A DNA stretch of 64,000 nt from CBFHSF01 sp965658445 (GCA_965658445.1 CBFHSF010000003.1:62001-126000), one strand, 5' to 3'; positions 17,209 through 25,578 are shown, counted from the stretch's first letter. The notes: a model not told the origin generated them from the letters alone. Numbers and translations are program-made.

Positions 17209-17694
17209 CTATAGACATTTAAAGTAGTCAAAGGGCTCCTTACAAGAGTTGCACTGATACTGAGCCTTACAAGCCGTGGAGCCAAACTGGCTGACTAAAC
17301 GAGTGTCTTCACTTTTGCAAAGTGGGCACTTCACTTCAACCGGCTTTGCAAAGAGGGTACTCTTGTCAGAGGTGCCATCGACGGGAGGGGCAATTCCGTA
17401 TTCCTCTAACTGTTTTCTAGCTTCGGCGGTAAGCCAGTCTGTAGTCCAAGGAGGGGAAAGAACCAATGTTACTTTGTGATTAGAAATGCCCTCTGCTTCC
17501 AGGGCTTGCTCCACTTCTCTTTGGATTACGTCCATGGCGGGACAACCCGAATAGGTTGGCGTGATGTCTACTTCAAGAATATCATCAGCCCATTCAACTC
17601 GTCTAACCACACCCATGTCCACAACAGTGAGCACTGGGATTTCGGGGTCTTTTACCCCTTTGAGAATTTCAAAAATAGATTCCGTGGTCTGCAT
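17209..17694 (-). CDS. paaD: phenylacetyl-CoA epoxidase subunit PaaD
   Basis: A 161-residue MIP18/PaaD-type protein needed for assembly or maturation of the iron centre of the Paa epoxidase. N-terminal DUF59 domain: LKGVKDPEIPVLTVVDMGVV and TPTYSGCPAMDVIQ; C-terminal zinc-ribbon-like segment with CPLCKSEDT and CNSCKEPFDYFKC. The order DUF59 plus Cys-rich tail is characteristic of PaaD rather than SufT. It sits 13 nt after the DUF6268 gene. Confidence 0.93.
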   Translation of the reverse strand: MQTTESIFEILKGVKDPEIPVLTVVDMGVVRRVEWADDILEVDITPTYSGCPAMDVIQREVEQALEAEGISNHKVTLVLSPPWTTDWLTAEARKQLEEYGIAPPVDGTSDKSTLFAKPVEVKCPLCKSEDTRLVSQFGSTACKAQYQCNSCKEPFDYFKCL

Positions 17695-17707
17695 TTCTAA
17701 ACGTCTT

Positions 17708-18616
17708 TTACTCTATGTGAAAGCGATAAATCAGCTTAAAGTTAAGCAACATTCCGTCTCCAAAGTCAGTATTGAGTTGATCTCTGTCGTCGCCAAAGCG
17801 AAACGCTGAGAGTCCCCAAGTCATTCGATCCTGAATGTCATAGATTCTATAATTTCTACCTATGGAATATCCCACAAGGGTTTCTAGGACAACGGACTTT
17901 GTCAAGGCAAAACTCAAATAGGCATTGATTTCATTCGTGGCCTTGGTCAAATACTCCCCGTCGGGATTGTAGTTCTGATTGTGAAGATGGTAAGATCGAA
18001 CCAAAGCCACAAATCGCGCCCCTCCTTTCATCCACGGTGTCAATTCATAATTGGCATCCATGTAGAGCGGAAACGTGATATTGGTCTCAAATTTCCGGTC
18101 CGGACTGGTGTAATAGAATCCAATTAATGGAACAAAGAAGGGGCCAAATAGTTCCGAATTGGCGTACAGTCCAAAGGAGTAGTTTTTGCGTTCGGAAAGC
18201 TTTCGCTTGAGGCGAACAAATCCTCCAAACTGGAAATCCTTAGAACCCAAAGGGCCATTAAAGTCAGAGGCTATTTTGGGTAGAAAAATATAGGTTCCCG
18301 TCCACTTATCAGAGTGCTTGACTTGGAGTCCCGCTTTTACCAAGGTGCTGTAAACAGAGGTAAGTCCCGTTTGTAATGGGTCGGTTTTGGCTTGAATTCC
18401 TTCGGCATAGCCACCCAACAACAACGTGTATTTGTCATTTAGGACTACGGGTAACAGTAAGTCCATGTTGTATTCTTGAACTCTGGTTCCGTTGGTGAGA
18501 GAATCAAATTGATTGACGGGGGTATTGTAATAACCTAGCTTGACGAGGTCAACGTATTGTTGTCCCCATCCCGATAAAAACGTCAGTAAAAAAAAGACTA
18601 TAAAAATGTAGCGCAT
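17708..18616 (-). CDS. DUF6268-like outer membrane beta-barrel protein
   Basis: A 302-residue protein with signal peptide MRYIFIVFFLLTFLSGWGQ and alternating hydrophobic/polar strands through to a C-terminal aromatic strand (LLNFKLIYRFHIE), as in outer membrane beta-barrels. It resembles the DUF6268 group. It lies inside the paa operon, 13 nt before paaD and 38 nt after paaC. An inserted outer membrane protein here could be a channel for an aromatic substrate, which is inference only; the gene may simply share a transcript. Confidence 0.72.
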   Translation of the reverse strand: MRYIFIVFFLLTFLSGWGQQYVDLVKLGYYNTPVNQFDSLTNGTRVQEYNMDLLLPVVLNDKYTLLLGGYAEGIQAKTDPLQTGLTSVYSTLVKAGLQVKHSDKWTGTYIFLPKIASDFNGPLGSKDFQFGGFVRLKRKLSERKNYSFGLYANSELFGPFFVPLIGFYYTSPDRKFETNITFPLYMDANYELTPWMKGGARFVALVRSYHLHNQNYNPDGEYLTKATNEINAYLSFALTKSVVLETLVGYSIGRNYRIYDIQDRMTWGLSAFRFGDDRDQLNTDFGDGMLLNFKLIYRFHIE

Positions 18617-18654
18617 GGCGAATTTTGAGTTAGGGCTCTACCTAAGTTACAAAA

Positions 18655-19407
18655 TTACCATTTGGCATCCGGATACGATTTGGGCAAATATTGTAGGTCG
18701 GAAAGAATATAGCCTAAATGCTCGGTGTGTTCTCCGTTGCGACCTCCGGATTGTCCCCAAGGATTCTCAGGAATTTCCAAAGTAGCCAGCTCAAAAACTT
18801 GCTTTACTTTTCTCATCCAATGATCCTTGAGACCTGCGGGATCCACACCATAACCCTTAGAAACGGCTTCAGCATCGAGTTCGTCAGATTCAAAGAGTTC
18901 GGGAGTCCACATCCATAAAAGGTCCAACGCCTCTTCCATTTTGGCTTTGGATTCTTCCGTTCCATCTCCTAAGCGAATTACCCACTCGGCAGTGTACTGA
19001 GCGTGGTAAGCCACTTCTTTGATGGCCTTTTCTGCAATGGCTGCGATGGTTTCGTCGTTGCTTTTTCTCAGACCTTCCAATAGGTAAAAGTGGTAGGTAT
19101 CAAAGAAAAATTGTCTGAGTATGGTAACCCCCCAATGCCCGTTGGGCTGTTCTACCAATAGGTGGTTTTTGAATTCAGGAACATCGCGATGATAGGCGTA
19201 TGTGTCCTCGTTTTTTTCGCCACCTTCTAGCTCAGCTGCGTACTGATAGTAACTTCGGGCCTGGCCGATGAGGTCCAATGAAATATTGGTCAAGGCAATA
19301 TCTTGCTCTAGAACGGGACCGTGACCACACCATTCGGCAAGTCTTTGGCCCAAGATAAGAGCGTCATCCGCCCAGCGAAGTATGGAAGTAACTTTAGAAT
19401 CCATCAA
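18655..19407 (-). CDS. paaC: phenylacetyl-CoA epoxidase subunit PaaC
   Basis: A 250-residue structural subunit of the multicomponent phenylacetyl-CoA 1,2-epoxidase. It is a ferritin-like helical protein homologous to PaaA but without a full diiron site. Visible family features: WADDALILGQRLAEWCGHGP, LTNISLDLIGQARSYYQYAA, EVAYHAQYTAEWVIRLGDGT, and GGRNGEHTEHLGYILSDLQY at the C-terminus. It starts 8 nt after paaB; a second ATG lies one codon downstream. Confidence 0.95.
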   Translation of the reverse strand: MMDSKVTSILRWADDALILGQRLAEWCGHGPVLEQDIALTNISLDLIGQARSYYQYAAELEGGEKNEDTYAYHRDVPEFKNHLLVEQPNGHWGVTILRQFFFDTYHFYLLEGLRKSNDETIAAIAEKAIKEVAYHAQYTAEWVIRLGDGTEESKAKMEEALDLLWMWTPELFESDELDAEAVSKGYGVDPAGLKDHWMRKVKQVFELATLEIPENPWGQSGGRNGEHTEHLGYILSDLQYLPKSYPDAKW

Positions 19408-19415
19408 AAATTGAA

Positions 19416-19703
19416 TTACATATGTCCGACTTCGTCGGGGATTTCATAAAAAGTAGGGTGTCTGTAAACCTTGTCGTCAGAAGGAGTGAATAATGGCTCC
19501 TTCTCGTCAGGGCTAGAAGCTGTGATCTCGTCACTGGGAACGACCCAAATGCTAACGCCTTCCGAACGTCTTGTGTAGACGTCTCTTGCGTTTTTGATGG
19601 CCATTTCTGCGTCGGGAGCGTGAAGGCTACCCACGTGTTTGTGGCTCAATCCGTTTTTACTTCTAATAAAGACTTCCCAAATTTTCCAGTTGTCTTTTTC
19701 CAT
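19416..19703 (-). CDS. paaB: phenylacetyl-CoA epoxidase subunit PaaB
   Basis: A 95-residue subunit that links PaaA-PaaC heterodimers in the epoxidase complex. The start WKIWEVFIRSKNGLSHKHVG and VGSLHAPDAEMAIKNARDVY followed by RRSEGVSIWVVPS are standard for PaaB, and length is normal. It begins 31 nt after paaA. Confidence 0.95.
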   Translation of the reverse strand: MEKDNWKIWEVFIRSKNGLSHKHVGSLHAPDAEMAIKNARDVYTRRSEGVSIWVVPSDEITASSPDEKEPLFTPSDDKVYRHPTFYEIPDEVGHM

Positions 19704-19734
19704 TGAATAGGGGGTTTATGATCTGTTGCAGGGA

Positions 19735-20688
19735 TTAGGCTGCAGTAGTAGATTTCTTTTTGTCGGCTTGTTTTTGAGCGTATGCATTGGCAGCTTCTCT
19801 TACCCATGCACCTTCTGCGTGCGCTTTTTGGCGCGCAGTCAAACGCTGCTTGTTGCAAGGTCCGTTTCCTTTAATTACGTTGAAGAATTCTTCCCAATTG
19901 ATGTCACCAAAGTCATAGTGACCTCTTTCCTCATTCCACTTTAAATCGGGATCGGGAATGGTCAAACCAATAAATTCTGCTTGAGGAACGGTTTTATCGA
20001 TAAATTCTTGTCGAAGTTCGTCGTTAGATTTTCTCTTGATTTTCCACTTCATAGATTGAGCGGAGTTTGGTGAATTGGCATCGGTTGGACCAAACATCAT
20101 AAGCGATGGCCACCACCAGCGGTTCAATGCATCCTGTGCCATTTTCTTTTGGTCAGCTGTCCCCTTGGCCAAGTGCATCATGATTTCATACCCTTGTCTT
20201 TGGTGGAAGGACTCTTCCTTACAAATCTTAACCATAGCTCTGGAGTAGGGACCGTAAGAGGTTCTACACAACATCACCTGATTTTGAATGGCAGCTCCGT
20301 CTACCAACCAGCCAATGGCACCCATGTCGGCCCAAGAGGCGGTGGGGTAGTTGAAGATAGAGGAATATTTAGCCTTTCCAGTCAACAAGTCGTTCACCAT
20401 GTCTTGTCTATCAGCGCCCAGTGTTTCGGCAGCGGAGTATAGGTACAATCCATGTCCCGCTTCGTCTTGTACTTTGGCTAGTAGTATGAGTTTAGAGCGC
20501 AAGCTGGGCGCTCGGGTGATCCAGTTGGCTTCGGGCAACATACCGACAACCTCGCTGTGTGCGTGTTGTGATATTTGACGAATCAATGTCTTTCTGTACG
20601 CTTCAGGCATCCAGTCTTTGGGTTCGATTTTATTCTCGCCGTCTACGTAGGCCTGGAATCTCTCTTCTAATGATGTCGTTTCTCCCAT
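19735..20688 (-). CDS. paaA: phenylacetyl-CoA epoxidase catalytic subunit PaaA
   Basis: The 317-residue diiron oxygenase subunit that epoxidises phenylacetyl-CoA using O2. Start at ATG 20688 (MGETTSLEERF); 17 codons upstream in the open frame read a non-conserved hydrophobic stretch. Ferritin-like diiron ligands are visible in KVQDEAGHGLYLY and CKEESFHQRQGYEIM. The C-terminus carries a short Lys-rich tail (KQADKKKSTTAA). First gene of the minus-strand paa run, divergent from paaE across a 125-bp promoter region. Confidence 0.96.
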   Translation of the reverse strand: MGETTSLEERFQAYVDGENKIEPKDWMPEAYRKTLIRQISQHAHSEVVGMLPEANWITRAPSLRSKLILLAKVQDEAGHGLYLYSAAETLGADRQDMVNDLLTGKAKYSSIFNYPTASWADMGAIGWLVDGAAIQNQVMLCRTSYGPYSRAMVKICKEESFHQRQGYEIMMHLAKGTADQKKMAQDALNRWWWPSLMMFGPTDANSPNSAQSMKWKIKRKSNDELRQEFIDKTVPQAEFIGLTIPDPDLKWNEERGHYDFGDINWEEFFNVIKGNGPCNKQRLTARQKAHAEGAWVREAANAYAQKQADKKKSTTAA

Positions 20689-20713
20689 GGTAAATTGATT
20701 ACTTAGAATATTA

Positions 20714-20721
20714 CAAATGTA
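20714..20721 (-). promoter_or_regulatory. probable -7 box for paaA
   Basis: On the minus strand TACATTTG matches TAnnTTTG, 26 nt before the paaA start. It is an exact inverted copy of the paaE -7 element. A possible TTTG (plus-strand CAAA at 20737-20740) lies 15 nt upstream, shorter than usual. Confidence 0.5.
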
Positions 20722-20759
20722 TAAAATCAACACCTTCAAAAACCTTCCGCAATCTCAAA

Positions 20760-20788
20760 TTGTTCTATCGACCAAAGTCTTACATTTG
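20760..20788 (+). promoter_or_regulatory. probable promoter for paaE
   Basis: TTG at 20760-20762, an 18-nt spacer and TACATTTG at 20781-20788 match the Bacteroidota sigma pattern. The predicted start of transcription is about 20 nt before the ATG at 20814. A short dyad ATGAG-N4-CTCAT (20802-20815) overlaps the start codon and could be an operator. Confidence 0.6.
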
Positions 20789-20813
20789 TGGCAATCAAAA
20801 AATGAGATAACTC

Positions 20814-21956
20814 ATGCTAAAGTTTTTTGCAAGAAAGAAAACCCAAAAGGAATCTTTAATGGCCGAAGAAGGTCACAGAAAGAGTGCGCATTTTCACGCG
20901 CTAAAGATTTCTGATATACGCAAAGAAACAAAGGATACCGTTTCCGTTGCCTTTGAGCTCCCTGCGGAACGCGAAGCAGAATATACCTTTGAGCCCGGTC
21001 AATATCTTACTCTGAAAACCGAAATCAACGGCGAAGAGGTAAGAAGGTCTTACTCTATTTGTTCATCTCCATTGGATGGGGAATTGAGAGTAGCCATCAA
21101 GCAAGTTGAGAACGGAGTGTTTTCTACGTACGCAAATAATGATCTCAAAGTGGGCGACAGGATGGATGTAATGACCCCCATGGGGAACTTTACAGCTCCT
21201 ATCAAGGAAGGTCAAACCAAAAAATATGTGGCCTTTGTAGCGGGTTCGGGGATTACTCCCGTGATGAGTTTGGTAAAAAGCGTATTGGAAGTAGAAGCGG
21301 ACAGTACATTTGTTCTTTTCTATGGAAACCAAACGGGAAAGACCATCATCTTTAAGGAAGAGTTAGAAGACCTAAAAGACAAATACTTAAACCGTTTAGA
21401 AGTTCACCACGTATTGTCTCGTGAGGACCAAGGAACGGATTACTTGAAGGGAAGAATTGATGCTGACAAAGTGAAAATTTTTGCAGAAAAGTTTTTTGAG
21501 GCCAAAGAAGTAAACCACTTCTTCTTGTGTGGACCTGAAGGAATGATCAATGCAGCAAAAGATACCCTCGGTGATATGGGTGTGGACTCTCACAACATCC
21601 ACTTCGAGCTGTTTACCCCAGCGACTCCAAAGGCGAAAGTTGAAAAGACAAAAACGGATAACAAGACGGCTGAGGTGCTCAGCCAGGTTACGGTTGTTTT
21701 GGATGGTGAGGAGACTCATTTTGAAATTTCATCTAAGGGAAAAACTGTTTTGGATGCCGCATTGGATGCCGGTGCAGATGTTCCCTATGCATGTAAAGGT
21801 GCTGTTTGTTGTACTTGTAGAGCTAAGGTTTTGGAAGGAACCGCAGACATGGAAATGAACTATGCCTTGGTTGATGAGGAAGTAGAAGAAGGTTATGTTT
21901 TGACTTGTCAAACCCACCCAACCTCAGAGAAACTCGTTGTGAGTTTTGATGAGTAG
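20814..21956 (+). CDS. paaE: phenylacetyl-CoA epoxidase reductase PaaE
   Basis: A 380-residue NAD(P)H reductase that feeds electrons to PaaA. Three modules: FAD-binding barrel (RRSYSICSSP), NAD(P)-binding fold (AGSGITPVMSLVKSVL, FLCGPEGMI) and a C-terminal plant-type 2Fe-2S ferredoxin (CKGAVCCTC, later Cys in LTCQTHP), matching FAD-NAD-Fd order. An N-terminal basic extension (MLKFFARKKTQKESL) precedes a second ATG at 20859 (MAEEGHRK); either could be the start. Transcribed away from paaABCD and followed by a strong terminator. Confidence 0.93.
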   Translation: MLKFFARKKTQKESLMAEEGHRKSAHFHALKISDIRKETKDTVSVAFELPAEREAEYTFEPGQYLTLKTEINGEEVRRSYSICSSPLDGELRVAIKQVENGVFSTYANNDLKVGDRMDVMTPMGNFTAPIKEGQTKKYVAFVAGSGITPVMSLVKSVLEVEADSTFVLFYGNQTGKTIIFKEELEDLKDKYLNRLEVHHVLSREDQGTDYLKGRIDADKVKIFAEKFFEAKEVNHFFLCGPEGMINAAKDTLGDMGVDSHNIHFELFTPATPKAKVEKTKTDNKTAEVLSQVTVVLDGEETHFEISSKGKTVLDAALDAGADVPYACKGAVCCTCRAKVLEGTADMEMNYALVDEEVEEGYVLTCQTHPTSEKLVVSFDE

Positions 21957-21984
21957 AATTCGAAGTAAATCATTGATGCATACG

Positions 21985-22018
21985 AGGGAGGGGTCCAAAA
22001 AGGGCTCCTCCCTTTTTC
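21985..22018 (+). terminator. rho-independent terminator after paaE
   Basis: AGGGAGGGGTCC (21985-21996) pairs with GGGCTCCTCCCT (22002-22013), 12 bp including two G-U pairs, with an AAAAA loop, followed by TTTTTCTTTTG. Confidence 0.9.
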
Positions 22019-22142
22019 TTTTGATTTGTTAGTAGGACGTTTCAACTAAAAAACCCGAAAGCTCATCCATTGGTAGAAATTGGAGGTCAGAAAATCCCCG
22101 CATTGTTCAAATTTGTGTTGCAAGCAAAAACACACATTTTTA

Positions 22143-22619
22143 ATGTCTATCTCTACCAAAGATGTGGAGACCACCTCTCCAAACCTTTCGTCTGATAGAA
22201 ACCACCAGGGGTTCCAATCTCATGTTTCTGTGGAGATGACCACCTTTGTGGGTGACGTCATGGACGAAACCATTGTACAAAATCTGGATAAAACTTCTGA
22301 CGGCATTCAAGAAACTCCCTCCTCTTCTAGGACGCATTCTTCTTTTCGGTTTCCGAGATTTGAAAGTGCGGTTCGACAATATCACATTGAGTCTAACCTA
22401 CACGTGGCAGTTGACGAAAACGGCTGGTTGAGTTTTGATGAGCATCAAATTGTGGAAGGGTCCGTTTTAGAAATCATTGATTATCGCGAGACATGTGTTC
22501 TCTTTGCAAAGGATTTGAAGGATACTCAAGTATCTACCAATCACCTTCCCCAGGGAGTTTACAAAGTGGCGGTCACCTCCAATGCTTCCAAACTTTCATC
22601 TAAAGTCATTTTAAAGTAA
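22143..22619 (+). CDS. protein of unknown function with sorting-tail-like C-terminus
   Basis: A 158-residue protein from ATG 22143. No signal peptide is visible. The first about 85 residues are polar and Ser/Thr-rich; the last about 55 resemble a shortened T9SS C-terminal domain (SVLEIIDYRETCVLFAKDL ... GVYKVAVTSNASKLSSKVIL). Such a tail without a signal peptide is odd: the gene may be a decayed secreted protein, or the true start may be missing. It is followed after 5 nt by a small secreted-peptide gene. Confidence 0.55.
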   Translation: MSISTKDVETTSPNLSSDRNHQGFQSHVSVEMTTFVGDVMDETIVQNLDKTSDGIQETPSSSRTHSSFRFPRFESAVRQYHIESNLHVAVDENGWLSFDEHQIVEGSVLEIIDYRETCVLFAKDLKDTQVSTNHLPQGVYKVAVTSNASKLSSKVILK

Positions 22620-22624
22620 CCTGT

Positions 22625-22783
22625 ATGAAAAAGGCAGTACTTCACGTTGGGTTTGTTTTTATGGGTTCCTATGCTTGGGGTCAACCAGGAAACCCAGATA
22701 CTCCTGTTACTTTGGATGCAGTAATTACGGTTCTCATCGCTGCGGGAGCTGCCTATGGAGCAAAGAAATTGTACAAAAAATAA
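22625..22783 (+). CDS. 52-residue exported peptide with PID-CTERM-like tail
   Basis: A short gene not long enough for routine ORF calls. It has a signal peptide (MKKAVLHVGFVFMGSYAWGQ), then PGNPDTPVTLDAV and a hydrophobic segment ITVLIAAGAAYGAKKLYKK with a basic end. This arrangement matches the small Bacteroidota proteins with a PID-CTERM-type sorting tail (Pro/Ile-Asp, hydrophobic helix, Gly-x-Lys-Lys). Their partner is thought to be an exosortase-family enzyme, none of which is in this window. Starts 5 nt after the preceding gene, so probably one transcript. Confidence 0.7.
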   Translation: MKKAVLHVGFVFMGSYAWGQPGNPDTPVTLDAVITVLIAAGAAYGAKKLYKK

Positions 22784-22796
22784 GTGTAGAGGATTT

Positions 22797-23234
22797 TTAT
22801 TTTCGGGTCATGTAATGATGCGGAAGACCATCTTCTAAAAACTCTTCACTGGTAACCTCAAAGCCAAGATTTTGATAAAACTCCAGTAAATACGTCTGCG
22901 CCATGATTTTAATTGTCGTGGCGTTTTTGTTTTCTAGGTATTCTATGGACCGGTTCATGATTTCTATGCCCAAACCTTTTCCTCTATGGGATTGTGCGGT
23001 GATCACGCGTCCAATGCAGGCTTCTTTATAGATAAATCCAGGCATTGCCAAACGAGAGTACGCCGCCAGTTGCTCACCGTCCCAAGCCATTTGGTGAATG
23101 GCGTTTTGATCATAATTATCTAGATCTTGATAAGGGCAATTTTGTTCTACAGAGAAGACTTCTATCCTCAATCGTATGATTTTGTAGAGTTCTTCTTTAC
23201 TGAGTTCGTCAAAGGTTTTAATGGACCAATTCAC
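22797..23234 (-). CDS. ElaA-type GNAT N-acetyltransferase
   Basis: A GNAT-fold acetyltransferase of the ElaA group, about 145 residues from a GTG at 23234 (VNWSIKTFDELSKEEL), which matches the usual start of the family; an in-frame TTG at 23279 would add 15 residues. Features: LRIEVFSVEQNCPYQDLDNYD, the acetyl-CoA loop RVITAQSHRGKGLGIEIMNR and FYQNLGFEVTSEEFLEDG near the end with HHYM. Substrate is not known. Divergent from the isomerase gene. Confidence 0.87.
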   Translation of the reverse strand: MNWSIKTFDELSKEELYKIIRLRIEVFSVEQNCPYQDLDNYDQNAIHQMAWDGEQLAAYSRLAMPGFIYKEACIGRVITAQSHRGKGLGIEIMNRSIEYLENKNATTIKIMAQTYLLEFYQNLGFEVTSEEFLEDGLPHHYMTRK

Positions 23235-23342
23235 TAGCCAATTCTTTAATTTCGAATCATTTCTCTTTATACGCAGCAAGTTACTACCTTTACAATGTAG
23301 TTAAATTGTCCATTGACACCTTCTAAATAGTAGAAAGAGCGC

Positions 23343-24326
23343 ATGAAGTCACTGATAGAAAATTTTCCAAACCACCTTTCTGAAGCCCTTGAAATCGTAA
23401 AAAATACGGAGTGGAATGCTCCCGCGCAGCCCATTGAAAATGTCCTAATCACCGGATTGGGGGGATCGGGAATTGGAGGAACCATTGTTTCGGAATTGTG
23501 TAAGGCAACGGGCCAATGGCCAATCTCTATCAACAAGGATTACAACTTGCCTCATTGGGTTTCTGAGAAGACTTTGGTCATTGCCTGTTCGTATTCTGGA
23601 AATACAGAAGAGACCCTTTCCGCATTGGATCAAGCACACAAAGCGGGCGCACGAATTGCTGGTTTGACTTCAGGAGGCAAACTGGGTGCATGGTGTAAAG
23701 AAAACGGAATAAATCACTTGGTGGTTCCCGGTGGCAATCCCCCAAGATCCATGCTAGGATACAGTTTTGTTTGCTTGTTTGGAATTCTTCATAACGAAGG
23801 ATTGACGACCCCAGATTATACTTCAGAAATCAATTCTGCGATTTCTTTGTTGCAAAGTGAAAGCGAGAACATTCATCGCGAGGCCCAGGCCATGGCAAAA
23901 GCATCTGCCCATAAAACGGTTTGTGTTTATGCCAATGAAGGAATGGGCGGGGTGGCTACTCGTTGGAGACAACAGCTCAATGAGAATTCTAAAATGGTTG
24001 GATGGGACGCTGCCATTCCTGAAATGAACCACAACGAACTCGTTGGATGGGCCGGAGGAAGTAACGACATTGCTGTTTACTTTTTAGATTCTCCAGGAGA
24101 TTTTTCTAGAAATACCAAGAGAATGGAGCTGTCTAAAGAGATAGTGGGAAGATATACGGATTGCATCTTTTCCATTTCGGCCAAGGGAAACACTCCTATT
24201 GAATGGGCATTGTACCTCATTAACTATGGTGATTGGCTTTCGTTTTACTTACATGAAATCCACGGGGTAGACATTATGGACATCAAAGTCATTGATTACC
24301 TCAAAGGAGAATTGGAAAAATTTTAA
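23343..24326 (+). CDS. bifunctional phosphoglucose/phosphomannose isomerase
   Basis: A 327-residue SIS-domain isomerase of the crenarchaeal-type bifunctional PGI/PMI family, interconverting glucose-6-P or mannose-6-P with fructose-6-P. The first SIS domain has ITGLGGSGIGGTIV and CSYSGNTEETLSAL; the second half carries ELVGWAGG with a conserved Glu/His region and the C-terminal helix. Length matches the family. It would feed nucleotide sugar synthesis for surface glycans. Stop and next start share one base (TAATG). Confidence 0.92.
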   Translation: MKSLIENFPNHLSEALEIVKNTEWNAPAQPIENVLITGLGGSGIGGTIVSELCKATGQWPISINKDYNLPHWVSEKTLVIACSYSGNTEETLSALDQAHKAGARIAGLTSGGKLGAWCKENGINHLVVPGGNPPRSMLGYSFVCLFGILHNEGLTTPDYTSEINSAISLLQSESENIHREAQAMAKASAHKTVCVYANEGMGGVATRWRQQLNENSKMVGWDAAIPEMNHNELVGWAGGSNDIAVYFLDSPGDFSRNTKRMELSKEIVGRYTDCIFSISAKGNTPIEWALYLINYGDWLSFYLHEIHGVDIMDIKVIDYLKGELEKF

Positions 24327-24862
24327 TGAGAATACTTACCCTATTGCTGATCGCTCTTCCCTTTTTGGGGAAAGCGCAATTGGATTCTGCTCAATGGATG
24401 GTGGGTGGATCGGCCACCGGAAATGTAACCAACATAGCCGATGCCTATGCGTACACGTTTTCCATTGAACCTCAGGTTGGATATTTTGTGGCACCTAACC
24501 ACATTTTAGGACTTCAAGGCTCCATTGGATTCGCCTCTCAAGGGAATTCTTACTCCGGGGTAGGCTTCTATCGCGGACTCTATTTTGTGCAACCTTCTTT
24601 GGCTTTGATGGGACAGGTAGAATTGGGATATTTGTACCGGGAAACGGTTTCTGTTTTTGACGGGGCCATTACTTCCTTTCAAGGAGTGAAATTTGGTGCC
24701 AAGGCGGGAATTAGTTCCTTCTTAGCAGCCAATGTATCTCTGGACACCTTTTTGTTTTACGATGGCAATAACAGCTATGCCATCAGTCCCAAATCAGGGG
24801 AGAGTCCTCCCACCTTGGAACAAAATTTTGGATTGGGTGTTGGGTTTCAAATTTACTTGTGA
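24326..24862 (+). CDS. small outer membrane beta-barrel protein
   Basis: A 178-residue protein with signal peptide MRILTLLLIALPFLGKAQ and alternating strands ending in an aromatic terminal strand (NFGLGVGFQIYL), as in 8-stranded outer membrane proteins. I recognise no named family. Overlaps the isomerase stop by one base and the lipB start by one base, so it is in the same transcript. Confidence 0.75.
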   Translation: MRILTLLLIALPFLGKAQLDSAQWMVGGSATGNVTNIADAYAYTFSIEPQVGYFVAPNHILGLQGSIGFASQGNSYSGVGFYRGLYFVQPSLALMGQVELGYLYRETVSVFDGAITSFQGVKFGAKAGISSFLAANVSLDTFLFYDGNNSYAISPKSGESPPTLEQNFGLGVGFQIYL

Positions 24863-25569
24863 TGAGCGTAGAAGTAGGGTTTAAGGATTTAGGTGAGATT
24901 GAATACAAGGAGGCGTGGGATTATCAAGAAGAACTCTTTTCGACCACAGTACAAACCAAATTTGACAATCGAAAAAAACCAGAGGAGGAGCGGGAACCCA
25001 CACTAGACACACTGCTTTTTTGCACGCACCCTCATGTCTATACACTTGGAAAATCAGGTTCTATTGATCACCTTTTGATCGATGAACAAAAGATGAAGGA
25101 GGAATCCGTTACCTTTTTTAAAACCAATAGAGGTGGAGACATCACATATCACGGTCCTGGACAAATTGTAGGGTACCCCATATTCGATTTGGATCACTTC
25201 TTCCCCGATATACACAAGTACTTGAGGTATTTGGAGGAAGCGATTATTCTAACCATGGCAGAATACGGTTTAAAGGGAGATCGATCTCCTGGAGAAACAG
25301 GGGTATGGCTAGATGTAGGTAAACCTACAGCCAGAAAAATCTGTGCAATGGGCGTGCGCGCTTCCCGCTGGGTAACCATGCACGGTTTTGCATTTAATGT
25401 GAACGCAGACCTCAAATATTTTGGCTACATTGTTCCGTGCGGAATTAGCGATAAGGCCGTGACCTCTATGGATATTGAGTTGGGACGTACTTTGGACATG
25501 GAGGAAGTAAAAACAAAACTCAAGGGCCACCTAGCTGACGTTTTTGATTTGGTTTACAAAGAGTTGTAA
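24862..25569 (+). CDS. lipB: lipoyl (octanoyl) transferase
   Basis: LipB moves octanoate from acyl carrier protein to lipoyl domains of E2 and H proteins. About 235 residues from ATG 24862 (the preceding GTG at 24859 would add one residue). Motifs: RGGDITYHGPGQIVGYPI with the conserved His, GVWLDVGKPTARKICAMGVR with the catalytic Lys, and VPCGISDKAVTSM with the catalytic Cys. Lipoylated E2 would be the partner of the E1 encoded at 15037-17103. Confidence 0.95.
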   Translation: MSVEVGFKDLGEIEYKEAWDYQEELFSTTVQTKFDNRKKPEEEREPTLDTLLFCTHPHVYTLGKSGSIDHLLIDEQKMKEESVTFFKTNRGGDITYHGPGQIVGYPIFDLDHFFPDIHKYLRYLEEAIILTMAEYGLKGDRSPGETGVWLDVGKPTARKICAMGVRASRWVTMHGFAFNVNADLKYFGYIVPCGISDKAVTSMDIELGRTLDMEEVKTKLKGHLADVFDLVYKEL

Positions 25570-25578
25570 ACCATTGGA

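Noticed and set aside
22080..22142. TTG start giving 21 more residues before ATG 22143
   Set aside because: The extension is Cys/His-rich without a signal, and an ATG follows; no evidence supports the TTG.
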